Below are positions 49,536 through 58,222 of a stretch of 58,228 bases of DNA, one piece after another. The stretch's first letter is position 1. Every line of letters begins with the position of its first letter. The position numbers were made by a program, and so were the translations under genes. The DNA is taken from assembly GCA_040902425.1 (NCBI GenBank), contig JBBDXI010000116.1, forward strand, positions 1 to 58,228, given 5' to 3'. This stretch comes from JBBDXI01 sp040902425. GTDB taxonomy: Bacteria > Planctomycetota > Phycisphaerae > Phycisphaerales > UBA1924. The notes below the pieces were generated by a model. That model ran no database searches. It saw nothing but the letters and a program-made list of their open reading frames with translations, and was not told the DNA's origin.

Positions 49536-52500
49536 CTAGTTACTCCCTCCCCCACCTGGCGTCCCGTGAACCATCCCTGTATCCGTACGATAGATATTAA
49601 GAACATTGGACAGGAACCCGGTTCGTCCATGAACACCAATCGGCTCAGATATTATTATCTGTGCCTTGTTATTAACCCATAGTCCAGCCCGATCTGCGAA
49701 GGCGGCACCGTCAAGAACGAGTTGATCTGAGTTAAGACGGCGAAGGAACTGACTCTTGCCCTGCGCAAGTGAACCGGTCTGGTGTGTGGCCATCCCCGGC
49801 TTATCAAGACGGTAAACGCCATTTGTTAGGAAGCCGTGGTGATCGACCGAAATCCTTGGAGGACACCATGGAGACAAACTGGGCGCCCTTGGAGATTGGG
49901 TGGCTGTAGCGACGGCGGTACCTGCCGGCCCGCGCGCACCCCTTCCTCGGGCGAGTGGTGAAAGAGAAAGTGCAAGCTTCGTCCACCCGCGGGAAAACCG
50001 ACGCGACCGCTCGCCCAAGTTATTCGCAAACGTTCCGTCGTCATGGCCAAAGGTGCTTACTAGAATATCCGCCATCGCCTCACTGATGGCAGCCTTGCTC
50101 CCGTGAACGGCACCCACGACAGCCCAAATGCCCTCTCTGTCGAGGTCGTGGAGGAACTGACCAGCCCCCGCGAGTGCGTCGAAGACGGCCTCCAAGGATC
50201 CGTAGATTGCGCCCCAAAACTGATATCTCGAGCTCTCAGTGAAATTATGAGGTGAATTCGGGCTGTGGGCCCGATTCTCGATCATCAGTTGCGTCGCCGC
50301 GCCCATATCCGCAATGAGGCGCTGTGCATCCTCGAACGATATCTGCCCTGCACGGTAAAGGTTCTGAACACGCTTGTTGAACAGATACTGACCGTTCAGG
50401 TGGCCCTCGATAACGTGATCCGAGCTTAGCCCAAATGGGTCAATATATTTCAATGGGTTCGAACGCACATATTGATACAGATTCATGCTGTCTGCATAGC
50501 CTATCGGGTCCCAGGAGTGGAAGCGCCCCATGACTGGGTCGTACCAGCGGTGCCGAGATACGTACAGCTGCGGTTCAACGCTAAACACATATCCCGCAAA
50601 ACCAAGGACATTGCTCGCCGGATGCTGCGGATCAGAGATCAGCCCGTCGGCTAGCGGCGGACGCGGCGTCCACCAGTCGATCGAGTCGACATCCGCATCG
50701 TCGATCAAACCGTTGCGGCTCAGGTCGACATCGGCGCGATAGCCCTCGTCGCCAATGGCCTTGTTGTAAAGATCGCGCCAGGCGTAGTAGTCGTTCTCAT
50801 CCAGGAACCCGTCGTCGTTGAAGTCCCCGTTCCATCGGTGCGTGGCCTTCCCGTAGGCGTCGTAGCGGATCCGCTCAAGCACGGGCGGCGTGAGCCCCGT
50901 TCCGATCATCGCCACGGTGGAGAACTGGGGGTCCGTCAGGTGGTACGAGCGCATCCAGGGACCGTCGCTCATCGCGCTCCGCATAAGGCGCATCACGGGG
51001 TCGTCGATGGCACGCACGCCCCAAATCGTCTCGTTAATCCATTCCGCTTCGGGGTCTTCGTCAGTGTTGAGACGTTCTTCCAGGAGCTGCCAGGCCGCGG
51101 AGTAGTAGAACTCCTTTTCCGTGACCTGCTCGCCATCCTGGGTCTGTTCGAGCGTGCGCCAATGTAGGCCGTTGTACTGCGAGCTCATCGTGCGGTCTGG
51201 CGGGGATGTGCCGCTGTAGCCGTAGGAGACCAGGCGGTTCCAGGCGTCGTAGGTGTATGTGCGTCCTAGCGTGCCGCTCGGGACCTCCAGTGCGGCGGTC
51301 TTGAGATTGCCCGCGTGGTCGTAGGTGTGGGCAAGCTCGAGCGTTGTGCTCGGCGCATCGGGATAGCGGTTCGTGATCGCGTTGAAGCTGTTGTGGCTGC
51401 GGCCCTCGAGCTCATCGGCATCGGTGCATGTCCCATCGAACGGCGTTACTCTCTCGGTCCCCGCGAAGAGCCAGTTGCCGAGACGATCGAGCGTCCAGGT
51501 CTGACTGCCCGCGGCGTGTATCCAGGTCGACCCATCCGGCACGCCGCGGTTCGCCTCTTTCAAGCGGTGAAGCCCATCGTACTTGAACTGCGAGTGCCGG
51601 TTGGGCAGGCCGCTAGCCGAGCGGACGTCGAAGCGGGACGTACGGTTGGATGCGCGGTCGTACGTGTATTCGTCGAACACGATCGCGGGTCTCAGTGGCG
51701 TGGCGGACGGTGGGTTCGTGAGGCCGAACTCGCCGTCGACCCAGGCTGTGGTTGTCACTCGGCCGAAACGGTCCCAACCGCCATACACGCCGGGTGAGGA
51801 CCGCGTTCCATCGCCAAACGCACTGCGATCGAGCTGCACATCAGCATCCACGTAATCCACGACCGCGTGCATTCTCAGACCGAGGTATTTGTACTCCACA
51901 TCCCCGTTGATACCGCTGATGCGAGAGATGCGATCGTCGATCGACTCCGAGGCCCCGTAGACGTACGCGACCGAGTTCCAGTAGGGATAGGTGAGACTCA
52001 CAACGCGGCTGCGATTGCTGCCGGCGTCGCCCGAGGCCGGGGGCGTGTTGGAGTACTCGTACGCAACGAGGTGAGTCCCCTCGAGTGGATCGCCGTTGGA
52101 GTCGAGCTCCACAGCGCCACGGACGTTCTGAAACACCTTCTCAACCTTGTTGAGGTCCGAGTAATCGAATCGCACGCCATTGACCGGCGCCCCCGTGCTC
52201 GTCTTCGACGTCACGTCCTCAAGGAGGCCGATCGGGTCGTACGCCGTGTCGATCCGCGTCACAAGCTGATCGACCGCGGTGCCGAACTGCCCGACCTGGT
52301 CGGTCGTCACCCGCCCCTGTCGGTCGCGGTGGTACTCGTGACGAGTCCCGAGCTGGTCCGTCATGCTCCGCGGTTCACCCTGAGCGTTGTAGGCATACTT
52401 CACCACCTGTGGGGCGGATTGCCCGGGGTACTGCACTTGCTTGAGCAACCTGTTCGAGAACAGGAGGGAGTCGGCCTTGTTGGAGGGCGTGCCAACAGTC

Positions 52501-55500
52501 ACCCCGTAGGTGTACGTGGTGATCTGGGTGTTCTCCTCCTCCTCTTCGTCCGGTACGTGCGCAATGCGTTTCTCGATCTGCCCAGCGCCGTTGTAGATGA
52601 AGCTCGTGACTCGGTCGGTGGCGTCGCCGCTGAACCCGCCCGATTGCGACCATCGCTGAAGCGTGGGATTCCATGCGACATCCGTGCCGATCTGCCAGCT
52701 CTCGCAGACGGCACCGAGGCGCCCCAGACTGTCGTAGAACCTCAGGGTCTTCTGGCCCGATGGGTCAATTACCATGCCGACAAGGCCACGGTCGTTGTAG
52801 GCCGTCTCAGTGACCAGGACCGTATCGCTGCCCGTAACCGGCGCGGACGGCGGCCACGGGCTGGGGGCTGCGCCGCCCTTCTCAAAATGTGTTGTAGCGG
52901 TGCCAAAGTCAACAGCTTGGATCACGCGGTCGGCGTCGTCGTAGACGTAGCCGAAGTAGGTCGTGGGACAGTCCGCGGGATCGAGCGCACCCGGATCGCC
53001 GCCCCCGAGGGTGTGGGGCCGGTAGGTGCGGGTCACCAAATCGACTCGCCCCGCCGAGTCGAAGCGGGTTGTGGTCTGCTCCAGTACCGCGTCATCACTG
53101 ATAGACGTGGCATCGGCCCAGTTGCCAGCTTGACCAGGCAGTTCGTCGTCGGCCCGGTCCGTGAGGTACTCCGTCTTCACGCGGCCATGACCATCCCGAA
53201 CCAGCTTCCGCATCGGACCATTGGGCGCCCATTGGGCCAGCTCGCGGCCCAGATCGTCATACCAATGATGAGTCTCCAAGAAGTCGTCCGGGGAAGAATC
53301 GTCGGGATCAATCGCGATCTTCTCGGACACCGACAGGCCGCGCTGGCTGTACCTGAACCGCTTGTGCTCGCGGCGGTGCTCACCCGCAGTCGACGTGGGC
53401 TCCGCGTCGTACACGCTGCTCGCGATGACGCGGCCGAGATTGTCGTAGCCGAACGTCTCGTAGCGACTGTCCGTCGAGCTTGCCGGCCGCTTGGTCTTGA
53501 TGAGCTGGTCACGCTCGTCAAAGGCGTGCTCCGTATCCCGCTCCTCGTCTGACAGACCACCGCTCGACGGCTCTCCGGTAAAGGTGCGGACGCGGGTGAC
53601 GTTGCCATTGCCGGCCGCATCGTTGTCGTACTGGTACTCGGCGACCGTGGTCATGGCCTCGCTGGGCACACCCACTTTCACCGCGATGACGCGGTCGAGC
53701 ACGTCGTACTGCCGCTCCGTGATCGTGAGCGTCGCGTCCTTCGTCTGGAACTGCCGGCCAACAGAGTCGTAGGCGAAGGTCGTAACCGTGGACAGGTCGT
53801 TCGATGGCGTCGTGGTATCGATGTGGTGCCAGCGGCGATCCTCAAGGACGAGTCCCGAGTGCGACTGTTTCATTGTCGCCCGGGCCACCTCCCCGCCGAG
53901 CGTGAACTGATTGCCACGCGGGTTGTACGTCGCGGTGCCATTGACCAGGTAGTCAGCGGTGACAAAGGCGACCCCGGCAGCGTCGCGCCAGGTCACTGTC
54001 GCCGCGCCGTCAAACGTAGCCGTTGAGGGTCCCACGAGTTTGTGGGGGAGAACAATCTCCGTCAGGTATTCCATGCCCGTGCGCTCGGGCTCAGAGGTTG
54101 TTCCCAGCCGGCGCACGACGTAGCTGCTGACGCCCCGGCTGCCTGCACTCGTGTGGTCACCGGGGGGCCTGATGGTCTCGATGACTCGGCCGAGCAGATC
54201 CACGCGAGCGTGGGTCGTCAGTTCGCCCCCGTTGCTAGCAGTGCCCGGCACGGTGCCGATCGCCGTTGCTAAACCCGGATAATCGCCGAGGTCGAGGGCA
54301 TTTGAAGCGTCGCCGTTAGGTGCACTGGGACTCGCATTGCGCGTGACCTGCGTCACAGCGCCGGTGGCGGGGTCAAAGTCCCGGAACGTCACCGCCCCGT
54401 CCGCCGCAATAGACCAGCGGTTCAGGCCCTCAGTGTCGAAGAGCTCGTACGTGTGAACCTCAAGCGGCGCTGATGGCGGCGTTGGGCCGTTCTCGTCGAC
54501 CGTCTCTCGCTCAACCGAAGTCTTCACCCAGGCGATGGCCGCGCCAGAGTGGAAGCCATAGTCGAACTTGACAAACTCGATATCGTCGTCGGCCGTGGGC
54601 GTCGAGTCCCCCACCGTGACCGAGTTCGGCTCGCCGGCGCTGATCGCCTCACCGTCGAGCAAACGCCACTTCTGGAAATCGGAGAAGGCCTCGATCGGTG
54701 GAATGCACGGTGCAGAGTTAGGCATTCCCGGCCTAAAGAACATCTGCGGTGAGGCGCCCTGCACGTCGTGGACCGACACGTAGATTCGCGCGGAACCGCG
54801 ATACGCCGAGAGATCCACGGCATAGGTCCCCTCTTGCCAATGCCGCCGCACGTTCGCGCCGAGGGTCGGGTGATCGCAGTGTACCGCCCCCGCCATGACA
54901 TACGGTCCTGCCGAGACTTCCCAGGTAGTTATGGAAGCCGGCGTCGAGAGGGGGGAGTTTGCGGCGGCACTAAACCGCTCGCCGCACGTTGTGCCCAAGG
55001 CTGGGTCCTCATTCTCTTGCTCATGCGGAATGACGTTCGAAACAGTCGCCGCCTGCCCGATGTAATGAAGCAGGTCTAGTGCTGTAAGTAGCTCGCCAAT
55101 TCTGTCCTCTGGATCGCCCGATGCCGTCACGGGCGTATCAAGTGCAAGATCGAGAACTTCATTCCAGCGGGCATCACCGGCATCCTTAATATACTTGAGA
55201 CTGTCATTTACTGCGGGCAGAGCATCAACGGCGCCGTTGACCAGCGCCCCTTCAACAATTGCGACTGAGAGGAAGACCCCCATTTCGACGAGGGCCATCG
55301 CCTCGTCGCGGCCTCTGGTTATAAGATCAACCCGGTTTGATGCGCCGTCGTAAAACCCATCCGGGGGAAACGGCGGCGCTGTGCAACCACTCGGTCCCGA
55401 GGGCCACGTTTCCAGAGCGGGGCCCAACATCGCTCGGCGCGCCTGAATCTCGCGAAACACAGCCTCGATGGTCTGGGCCGTCGCGCATGGCGTGCTGACA

Positions 55501-55598
55501 AGCAGGGCAACGAACAGAGCGGCCAATACCCCAATCAGGGGCATTCGAACGCCGTGAGACGGTGCAGGGGAGACAACCGAGTACTGGTGCGTCGCCAT
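49536..55598 (-). CDS. Secreted Rhs/YD-repeat protein with variable C-terminal domain
   Basis: 2020 residues from ATG 55598 (GGAGGT four bases upstream). A signal peptide (PLIGVLAALFVALLVSTPCA) is followed by about 350 residues of unknown domain, then dozens of YD repeats (FDSAGRVDLVTRTYRP, YDSLGRLGAV, YDDADRVIQAVDF) that would form the hollow shell. Near residue 1600 there is an inserted pair of calcium-loop motifs (DFNDDGFLDENDYY and DVDLSRNGLIDDADV). The Rhs core follows: RHRWYDPVMGRFHSWDPIGY...NLYQYVRSNPLKYIDPFGL, after which the last ~295 residues (below base 50430) are the variable part, ending with NIYRTDTGMVHGTPGG. No VgrG or PAAR partner is present; export by Sec is implied. Confidence 0.88.
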   Translation of the reverse strand: MATHQYSVVSPAPSHGVRMPLIGVLAALFVALLVSTPCATAQTIEAVFREIQARRAMLGPALETWPSGPSGCTAPPFPPDGFYDGASNRVDLITRGRDEAMALVEMGVFLSVAIVEGALVNGAVDALPAVNDSLKYIKDAGDARWNEVLDLALDTPVTASGDPEDRIGELLTALDLLHYIGQAATVSNVIPHEQENEDPALGTTCGERFSAAANSPLSTPASITTWEVSAGPYVMAGAVHCDHPTLGANVRRHWQEGTYAVDLSAYRGSARIYVSVHDVQGASPQMFFRPGMPNSAPCIPPIEAFSDFQKWRLLDGEAISAGEPNSVTVGDSTPTADDDIEFVKFDYGFHSGAAIAWVKTSVERETVDENGPTPPSAPLEVHTYELFDTEGLNRWSIAADGAVTFRDFDPATGAVTQVTRNASPSAPNGDASNALDLGDYPGLATAIGTVPGTASNGGELTTHARVDLLGRVIETIRPPGDHTSAGSRGVSSYVVRRLGTTSEPERTGMEYLTEIVLPHKLVGPSTATFDGAATVTWRDAAGVAFVTADYLVNGTATYNPRGNQFTLGGEVARATMKQSHSGLVLEDRRWHHIDTTTPSNDLSTVTTFAYDSVGRQFQTKDATLTITERQYDVLDRVIAVKVGVPSEAMTTVAEYQYDNDAAGNGNVTRVRTFTGEPSSGGLSDEERDTEHAFDERDQLIKTKRPASSTDSRYETFGYDNLGRVIASSVYDAEPTSTAGEHRREHKRFRYSQRGLSVSEKIAIDPDDSSPDDFLETHHWYDDLGRELAQWAPNGPMRKLVRDGHGRVKTEYLTDRADDELPGQAGNWADATSISDDAVLEQTTTRFDSAGRVDLVTRTYRPHTLGGGDPGALDPADCPTTYFGYVYDDADRVIQAVDFGTATTHFEKGGAAPSPWPPSAPVTGSDTVLVTETAYNDRGLVGMVIDPSGQKTLRFYDSLGRLGAVCESWQIGTDVAWNPTLQRWSQSGGFSGDATDRVTSFIYNGAGQIEKRIAHVPDEEEEENTQITTYTYGVTVGTPSNKADSLLFSNRLLKQVQYPGQSAPQVVKYAYNAQGEPRSMTDQLGTRHEYHRDRQGRVTTDQVGQFGTAVDQLVTRIDTAYDPIGLLEDVTSKTSTGAPVNGVRFDYSDLNKVEKVFQNVRGAVELDSNGDPLEGTHLVAYEYSNTPPASGDAGSNRSRVVSLTYPYWNSVAYVYGASESIDDRISRISGINGDVEYKYLGLRMHAVVDYVDADVQLDRSAFGDGTRSSPGVYGGWDRFGRVTTTAWVDGEFGLTNPPSATPLRPAIVFDEYTYDRASNRTSRFDVRSASGLPNRHSQFKYDGLHRLKEANRGVPDGSTWIHAAGSQTWTLDRLGNWLFAGTERVTPFDGTCTDADELEGRSHNSFNAITNRYPDAPSTTLELAHTYDHAGNLKTAALEVPSGTLGRTYTYDAWNRLVSYGYSGTSPPDRTMSSQYNGLHWRTLEQTQDGEQVTEKEFYYSAAWQLLEERLNTDEDPEAEWINETIWGVRAIDDPVMRLMRSAMSDGPWMRSYHLTDPQFSTVAMIGTGLTPPVLERIRYDAYGKATHRWNGDFNDDGFLDENDYYAWRDLYNKAIGDEGYRADVDLSRNGLIDDADVDSIDWWTPRPPLADGLISDPQHPASNVLGFAGYVFSVEPQLYVSRHRWYDPVMGRFHSWDPIGYADSMNLYQYVRSNPLKYIDPFGLSSDHVIEGHLNGQYLFNKRVQNLYRAGQISFEDAQRLIADMGAATQLMIENRAHSPNSPHNFTESSRYQFWGAIYGSLEAVFDALAGAGQFLHDLDREGIWAVVGAVHGSKAAISEAMADILVSTFGHDDGTFANNLGERSRRFSRGWTKLALSLSPLARGRGARGPAGTAVATATQSPRAPSLSPWCPPRISVDHHGFLTNGVYRLDKPGMATHQTGSLAQGKSQFLRRLNSDQLVLDGAAFADRAGLWVNNKAQIIISEPIGVHGRTGFLSNVLNIYRTDTGMVHGTPGGGGSN

Positions 55599-55839
55599 TC
55601 GACCTCCAAGCGGGGGGTGTGAGCGACGCAGCTTCGATCCCGCCCAATGAGTTGTCAAACACAGTCTCCCGCAGTGATCAACGTCCGTGCACAAGCTGTC
55701 GATTCAGCGGTCTCGTCAGGCTAACGCTTCCGCTTTCCGACAGTGATGGCACGTTCCCGATGACGGCTTCGTTGCGGCGCTTCAATGCCAAGGCCAACCG
55801 AGCCATGCTTTGACCGCTGGTTCCCTCAGCGCGAGCGCC
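55599..55839. other. Upstream region of the Rhs gene
   Basis: 241 bases with no gene that I can support. It should contain the Rhs promoter, on the minus strand, but no clear -35/-10 pair stands out. Confidence 0.3.
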
Positions 55840-56232
55840 TCATCTAGCCGCGTACCGCCCCCGCCCCACCCTCTTGAACGGCCCCTTGATCAGGGCGATG
55901 TTGACCTGGGTGCGGAAGTTCGAGGAGGCGGTGCGGTAGCCGGCCTTCTTGACGGCGGCCATCGCGTCCTCGACGCCCATGGTCTTGCTGCCGACGGCCT
56001 TGGCCAAGGCGTCCATGAGGGTGAGCTTGTTCTTGAAGCGCCGGCCGCCACCAGCGGACCGCCCCGCCCTCGCGCTGACGCTCCCGCCGGCCGCCCGGAT
56101 CTGCTCGTCCAGCTTGGCGATCCGATCGGCCAGCTTCGCCCGGCGTCGCTGGAGGCGGCCCACGGCGCGGCTGCGGCGGCGGATTTCGCGTTCGATGTCG
56201 GACATGGATAGGCGAGCGAGTCCTCGGGGCAT
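55840..56232 (-). CDS. Coiled-coil/winged-helix (HARE-like) protein
   Basis: 130 residues from ATG 56232 (GGAG six bases upstream). The first half is a basic coiled coil (SDIEREIRRRSRAVGRLQRRR, then AKLADRIAKLDEQIRAA). The second half, KLTLMDALAKAVGSKTMGVEDAM followed by AVKKAGYRTASSNFRTQVNIALIKGPFKRVGRGRY, is a winged helix like the HARE-HTH domain and of a type frequent in planctomycetes. It probably binds DNA, perhaps as a nucleoid or regulatory protein. High GC, unlike the Rhs gene beside it. It lies just downstream of the recombinase on the same strand. Confidence 0.7.
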   Translation of the reverse strand: MPRGLARLSMSDIEREIRRRSRAVGRLQRRRAKLADRIAKLDEQIRAAGGSVSARAGRSAGGGRRFKNKLTLMDALAKAVGSKTMGVEDAMAAVKKAGYRTASSNFRTQVNIALIKGPFKRVGRGRYAAR

Positions 56233-56433
56233 GGTTGGCTCCAGTTCCAAGGACTAAGCGTATCGCGCCAAGCACGGGCGTGCTGGTGCCGCCGCCCCCC
56301 GCTCGTGCGACTCCTGCCAGTATGAGTTCTGAGTTCAGTTAGAGAAAGCTGACGGACTCCATGGCAACTCGCCACCGTTGCATCTGTAGCGAGACGCTTT
56401 GGTGCCCGGCACGGCTAATACGAGGGCCGTGGT

Positions 56434-57567
56434 TCAACGAGCAAGGTGCTGGACCAGCATCTGCACTTGACGCCTGAGCGAATCTAGCTCCTCTCGCAGC
56501 ATCTCGGACTGGTCAGGCAGACTATGGCGGATGTTGACCCCAGGAGTCGGAGGTGAGGATACCGGGGTCCGGATCGACTGGACCCTGGAGTGAGCGGCTG
56601 ACTCCAGCATCCGCTGCTTCGGGGCCTCGCGATCCAGGGCGAGGAAGTTGATGTACGCATCCAGGGCGTCGGAATGGGGGGTGTGGCCGAGCCTCGCGTT
56701 GACCTCGTCCCGCGTCCAGCCGCAGCGGAGCAGGTGGCACGCCATTCCCGAGCGGAGGTCCTTCCAGCGTACCGGATCGCTGTTTGGCATCGTCACGGCG
56801 CGGGTCCTCCGCACAGCGTTGCCCAGGAACTTTGCCGCGGCCCGGTAGCCGCACGGGAAGACCAGGTCGTTCGGTGCCAGCCCCATCAGGACGAGGTCCG
56901 CGTACCGGGCCGTCTCCGGGTAGAGCGTCACCTCACTGCGGGTCTGGCGGCTGCGCTTGAGCTTGGTCGCGGCCAGGTGGATGACGTACTCACGCTCGCC
57001 CGTGTAGCGGTTGGCCTGGAGCGCGAAGTCACGCGCGGTGAGTTTGAGCAGCGAGTCGATGTTCTCTCCGATGTCCCACGCCAGCCAGGCCAGCAACAGA
57101 TGCTCGGGACCCGAGATCGCCGAAACGAGGCGCCGGAAGGTTTCCTCGGTGACAAAGCGGACGGGGGGCCGGACGTGGTTGGAGTATTCGATGACCTCTC
57201 GGGCCAGAGCGTCCTTGCCGATGAGCCGGAAGGGCTTGCCCTTGAAGATCTTGTTGTAGTAGGCGACACGGTTCTGGACCGGCCCGCCCCGCTGCGTGCG
57301 GATCGTGCCGTCCTCCAGGTCGTCGTAGACCCGCTTGATGTCCTCTTTGGTCAGCTCTGCCCAGGGCTTGCCCTTGAACCAGAGCTCGGTGTTCCTGAGG
57401 TACTGGATGTACCCGTAGAGCGTCTTGAGGCAGCCCTCGTCCAGCTCGGGCAGCCCGTTCTGGCGCTTGAGCTTGTACTCCTGGAACTCGAAGAACTGGG
57501 CGCACACGCCGCGGTTGTGCGCGCCGCCGGGGGCAATGCCGCCACCGGCCGCGAGGACGAACGCCAT
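56434..57567 (-). CDS. Tyrosine recombinase (phage-type integrase)
   Basis: 377 residues if ATG 57567 is used. An N-terminal SAM-like region (KTLYGYIQYLRNTELWFKGKPWAELTKEDI split over residues 45-80) is followed by the catalytic domain: LAWLAWDIGENIDSLLKLTARDF, KLKRSRQTRSE, RWKDLRSGMACHLLRCGW, ARLGHTPHSDALDAYINF. Thus H-x-x-R, the second His and the nucleophile Tyr are present in HLLR, LGHTP and AYINF, but the place of the first Arg (usually G-x-R) has GEN; the Arg of KRSRQTRSE may replace it. The start is uncertain: the frame is open far upstream, and the ATG overlaps that of the plus-strand neighbour at 57566, so a few N-terminal residues may be wrong or lost. Confidence 0.8.
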   Translation of the reverse strand: MAFVLAAGGGIAPGGAHNRGVCAQFFEFQEYKLKRQNGLPELDEGCLKTLYGYIQYLRNTELWFKGKPWAELTKEDIKRVYDDLEDGTIRTQRGGPVQNRVAYYNKIFKGKPFRLIGKDALAREVIEYSNHVRPPVRFVTEETFRRLVSAISGPEHLLLAWLAWDIGENIDSLLKLTARDFALQANRYTGEREYVIHLAATKLKRSRQTRSEVTLYPETARYADLVLMGLAPNDLVFPCGYRAAAKFLGNAVRRTRAVTMPNSDPVRWKDLRSGMACHLLRCGWTRDEVNARLGHTPHSDALDAYINFLALDREAPKQRMLESAAHSRVQSIRTPVSSPPTPGVNIRHSLPDQSEMLREELDSLRRQVQMLVQHLAR

Positions 57568-58222
57568 GAAGAAGGACCACGTCAAGATCGGCGGGACGTA
57601 CACAGCGAAGGTGAGCGGCGGGATTGTGCCGGTCCGCATCACCGAGGAGGTCTGGCAGGGCGAGAAGCACATCGGCTGGAAGGGGACGAACACCCAGACC
57701 GGCCGCGCGGTGCGGGTCAAAAGCGCCCAGCGCCTGCGGGCCGCGGTTGGCGGGGGCAAGGCCGCGAAGGCGACCGCCGCCACCAAGGCCGCCCCCGCGG
57801 GCGACGTTGGCCCCGGGGGGGCGGGCGGGGCTGGGGCCGACAAGGGGGCCCCGGCCGCCAAGTCCGCGGGCACGCGGGCCCACGGGCCCGCCACGGCCAA
57901 GGCGGGGGGCAAGGGCAAGGGCAAGCGGCGGCAGGTGCGCCCGACCAAGGGCACCCGGCCCGCCAAGGCCCGCAAGCCCAGGGAGGGCGGCAAGCTCTCC
58001 GGCCTGGATGCCGCCGCCAAGGTCCTGGCCGACTCGGGCAAGCCGATGCGGGTCGGCGAGGTGGTCGAGGCCATGACGAAGAAGGGCCTGTGGACCAGCC
58101 CCAACGGGAAGACCCCCGAGGCCACGGTCTACGCGGCCATCATCCGCGAGATCCGGGACAAGGGCGTCGAGAGCCGCTTCGCCAAGAAGGACCGCGGGCT
58201 CTTCGCCGCGGCGGGGAGGTAG
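57566..58222 (+). CDS. HARE-HTH domain protein
   Basis: 218 residues. Residues 1-60 (DHVKIGGTYTAKVSGGIVPVRITEEV... GWKGTNTQTGRAVRVKSAQRL) form a small beta domain; residues 65-145 are a Lys/Ala/Gly-rich linker; residues 145-218 (LSGLDAAAKVLADSGKPMRVGEVVEAM, TKKGLWTSPNGKTPEATVYAAIIREI, SRFAKKDRGLFA) are the HARE-HTH winged helix (HB1/ASXL/restriction-endonuclease HTH), thought to read modified or unusual DNA. It has GAGGA before its ATG. A GGAGG after it, with an ATG at 58226, suggests that another gene starts at the window edge. Confidence 0.82.
   Translation: MKKDHVKIGGTYTAKVSGGIVPVRITEEVWQGEKHIGWKGTNTQTGRAVRVKSAQRLRAAVGGGKAAKATAATKAAPAGDVGPGGAGGAGADKGAPAAKSAGTRAHGPATAKAGGKGKGKRRQVRPTKGTRPAKARKPREGGKLSGLDAAAKVLADSGKPMRVGEVVEAMTKKGLWTSPNGKTPEATVYAAIIREIRDKGVESRFAKKDRGLFAAAGR

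Noticed and set aside
45605..55854. A shared 12-mer TCTAGCCGCGTA at 45605 and 55843 as a possible attachment-site pair
   Set aside because: Many 12-base matches are expected by chance in a window of this size, and neither site lies at the edge of the recombinase gene.
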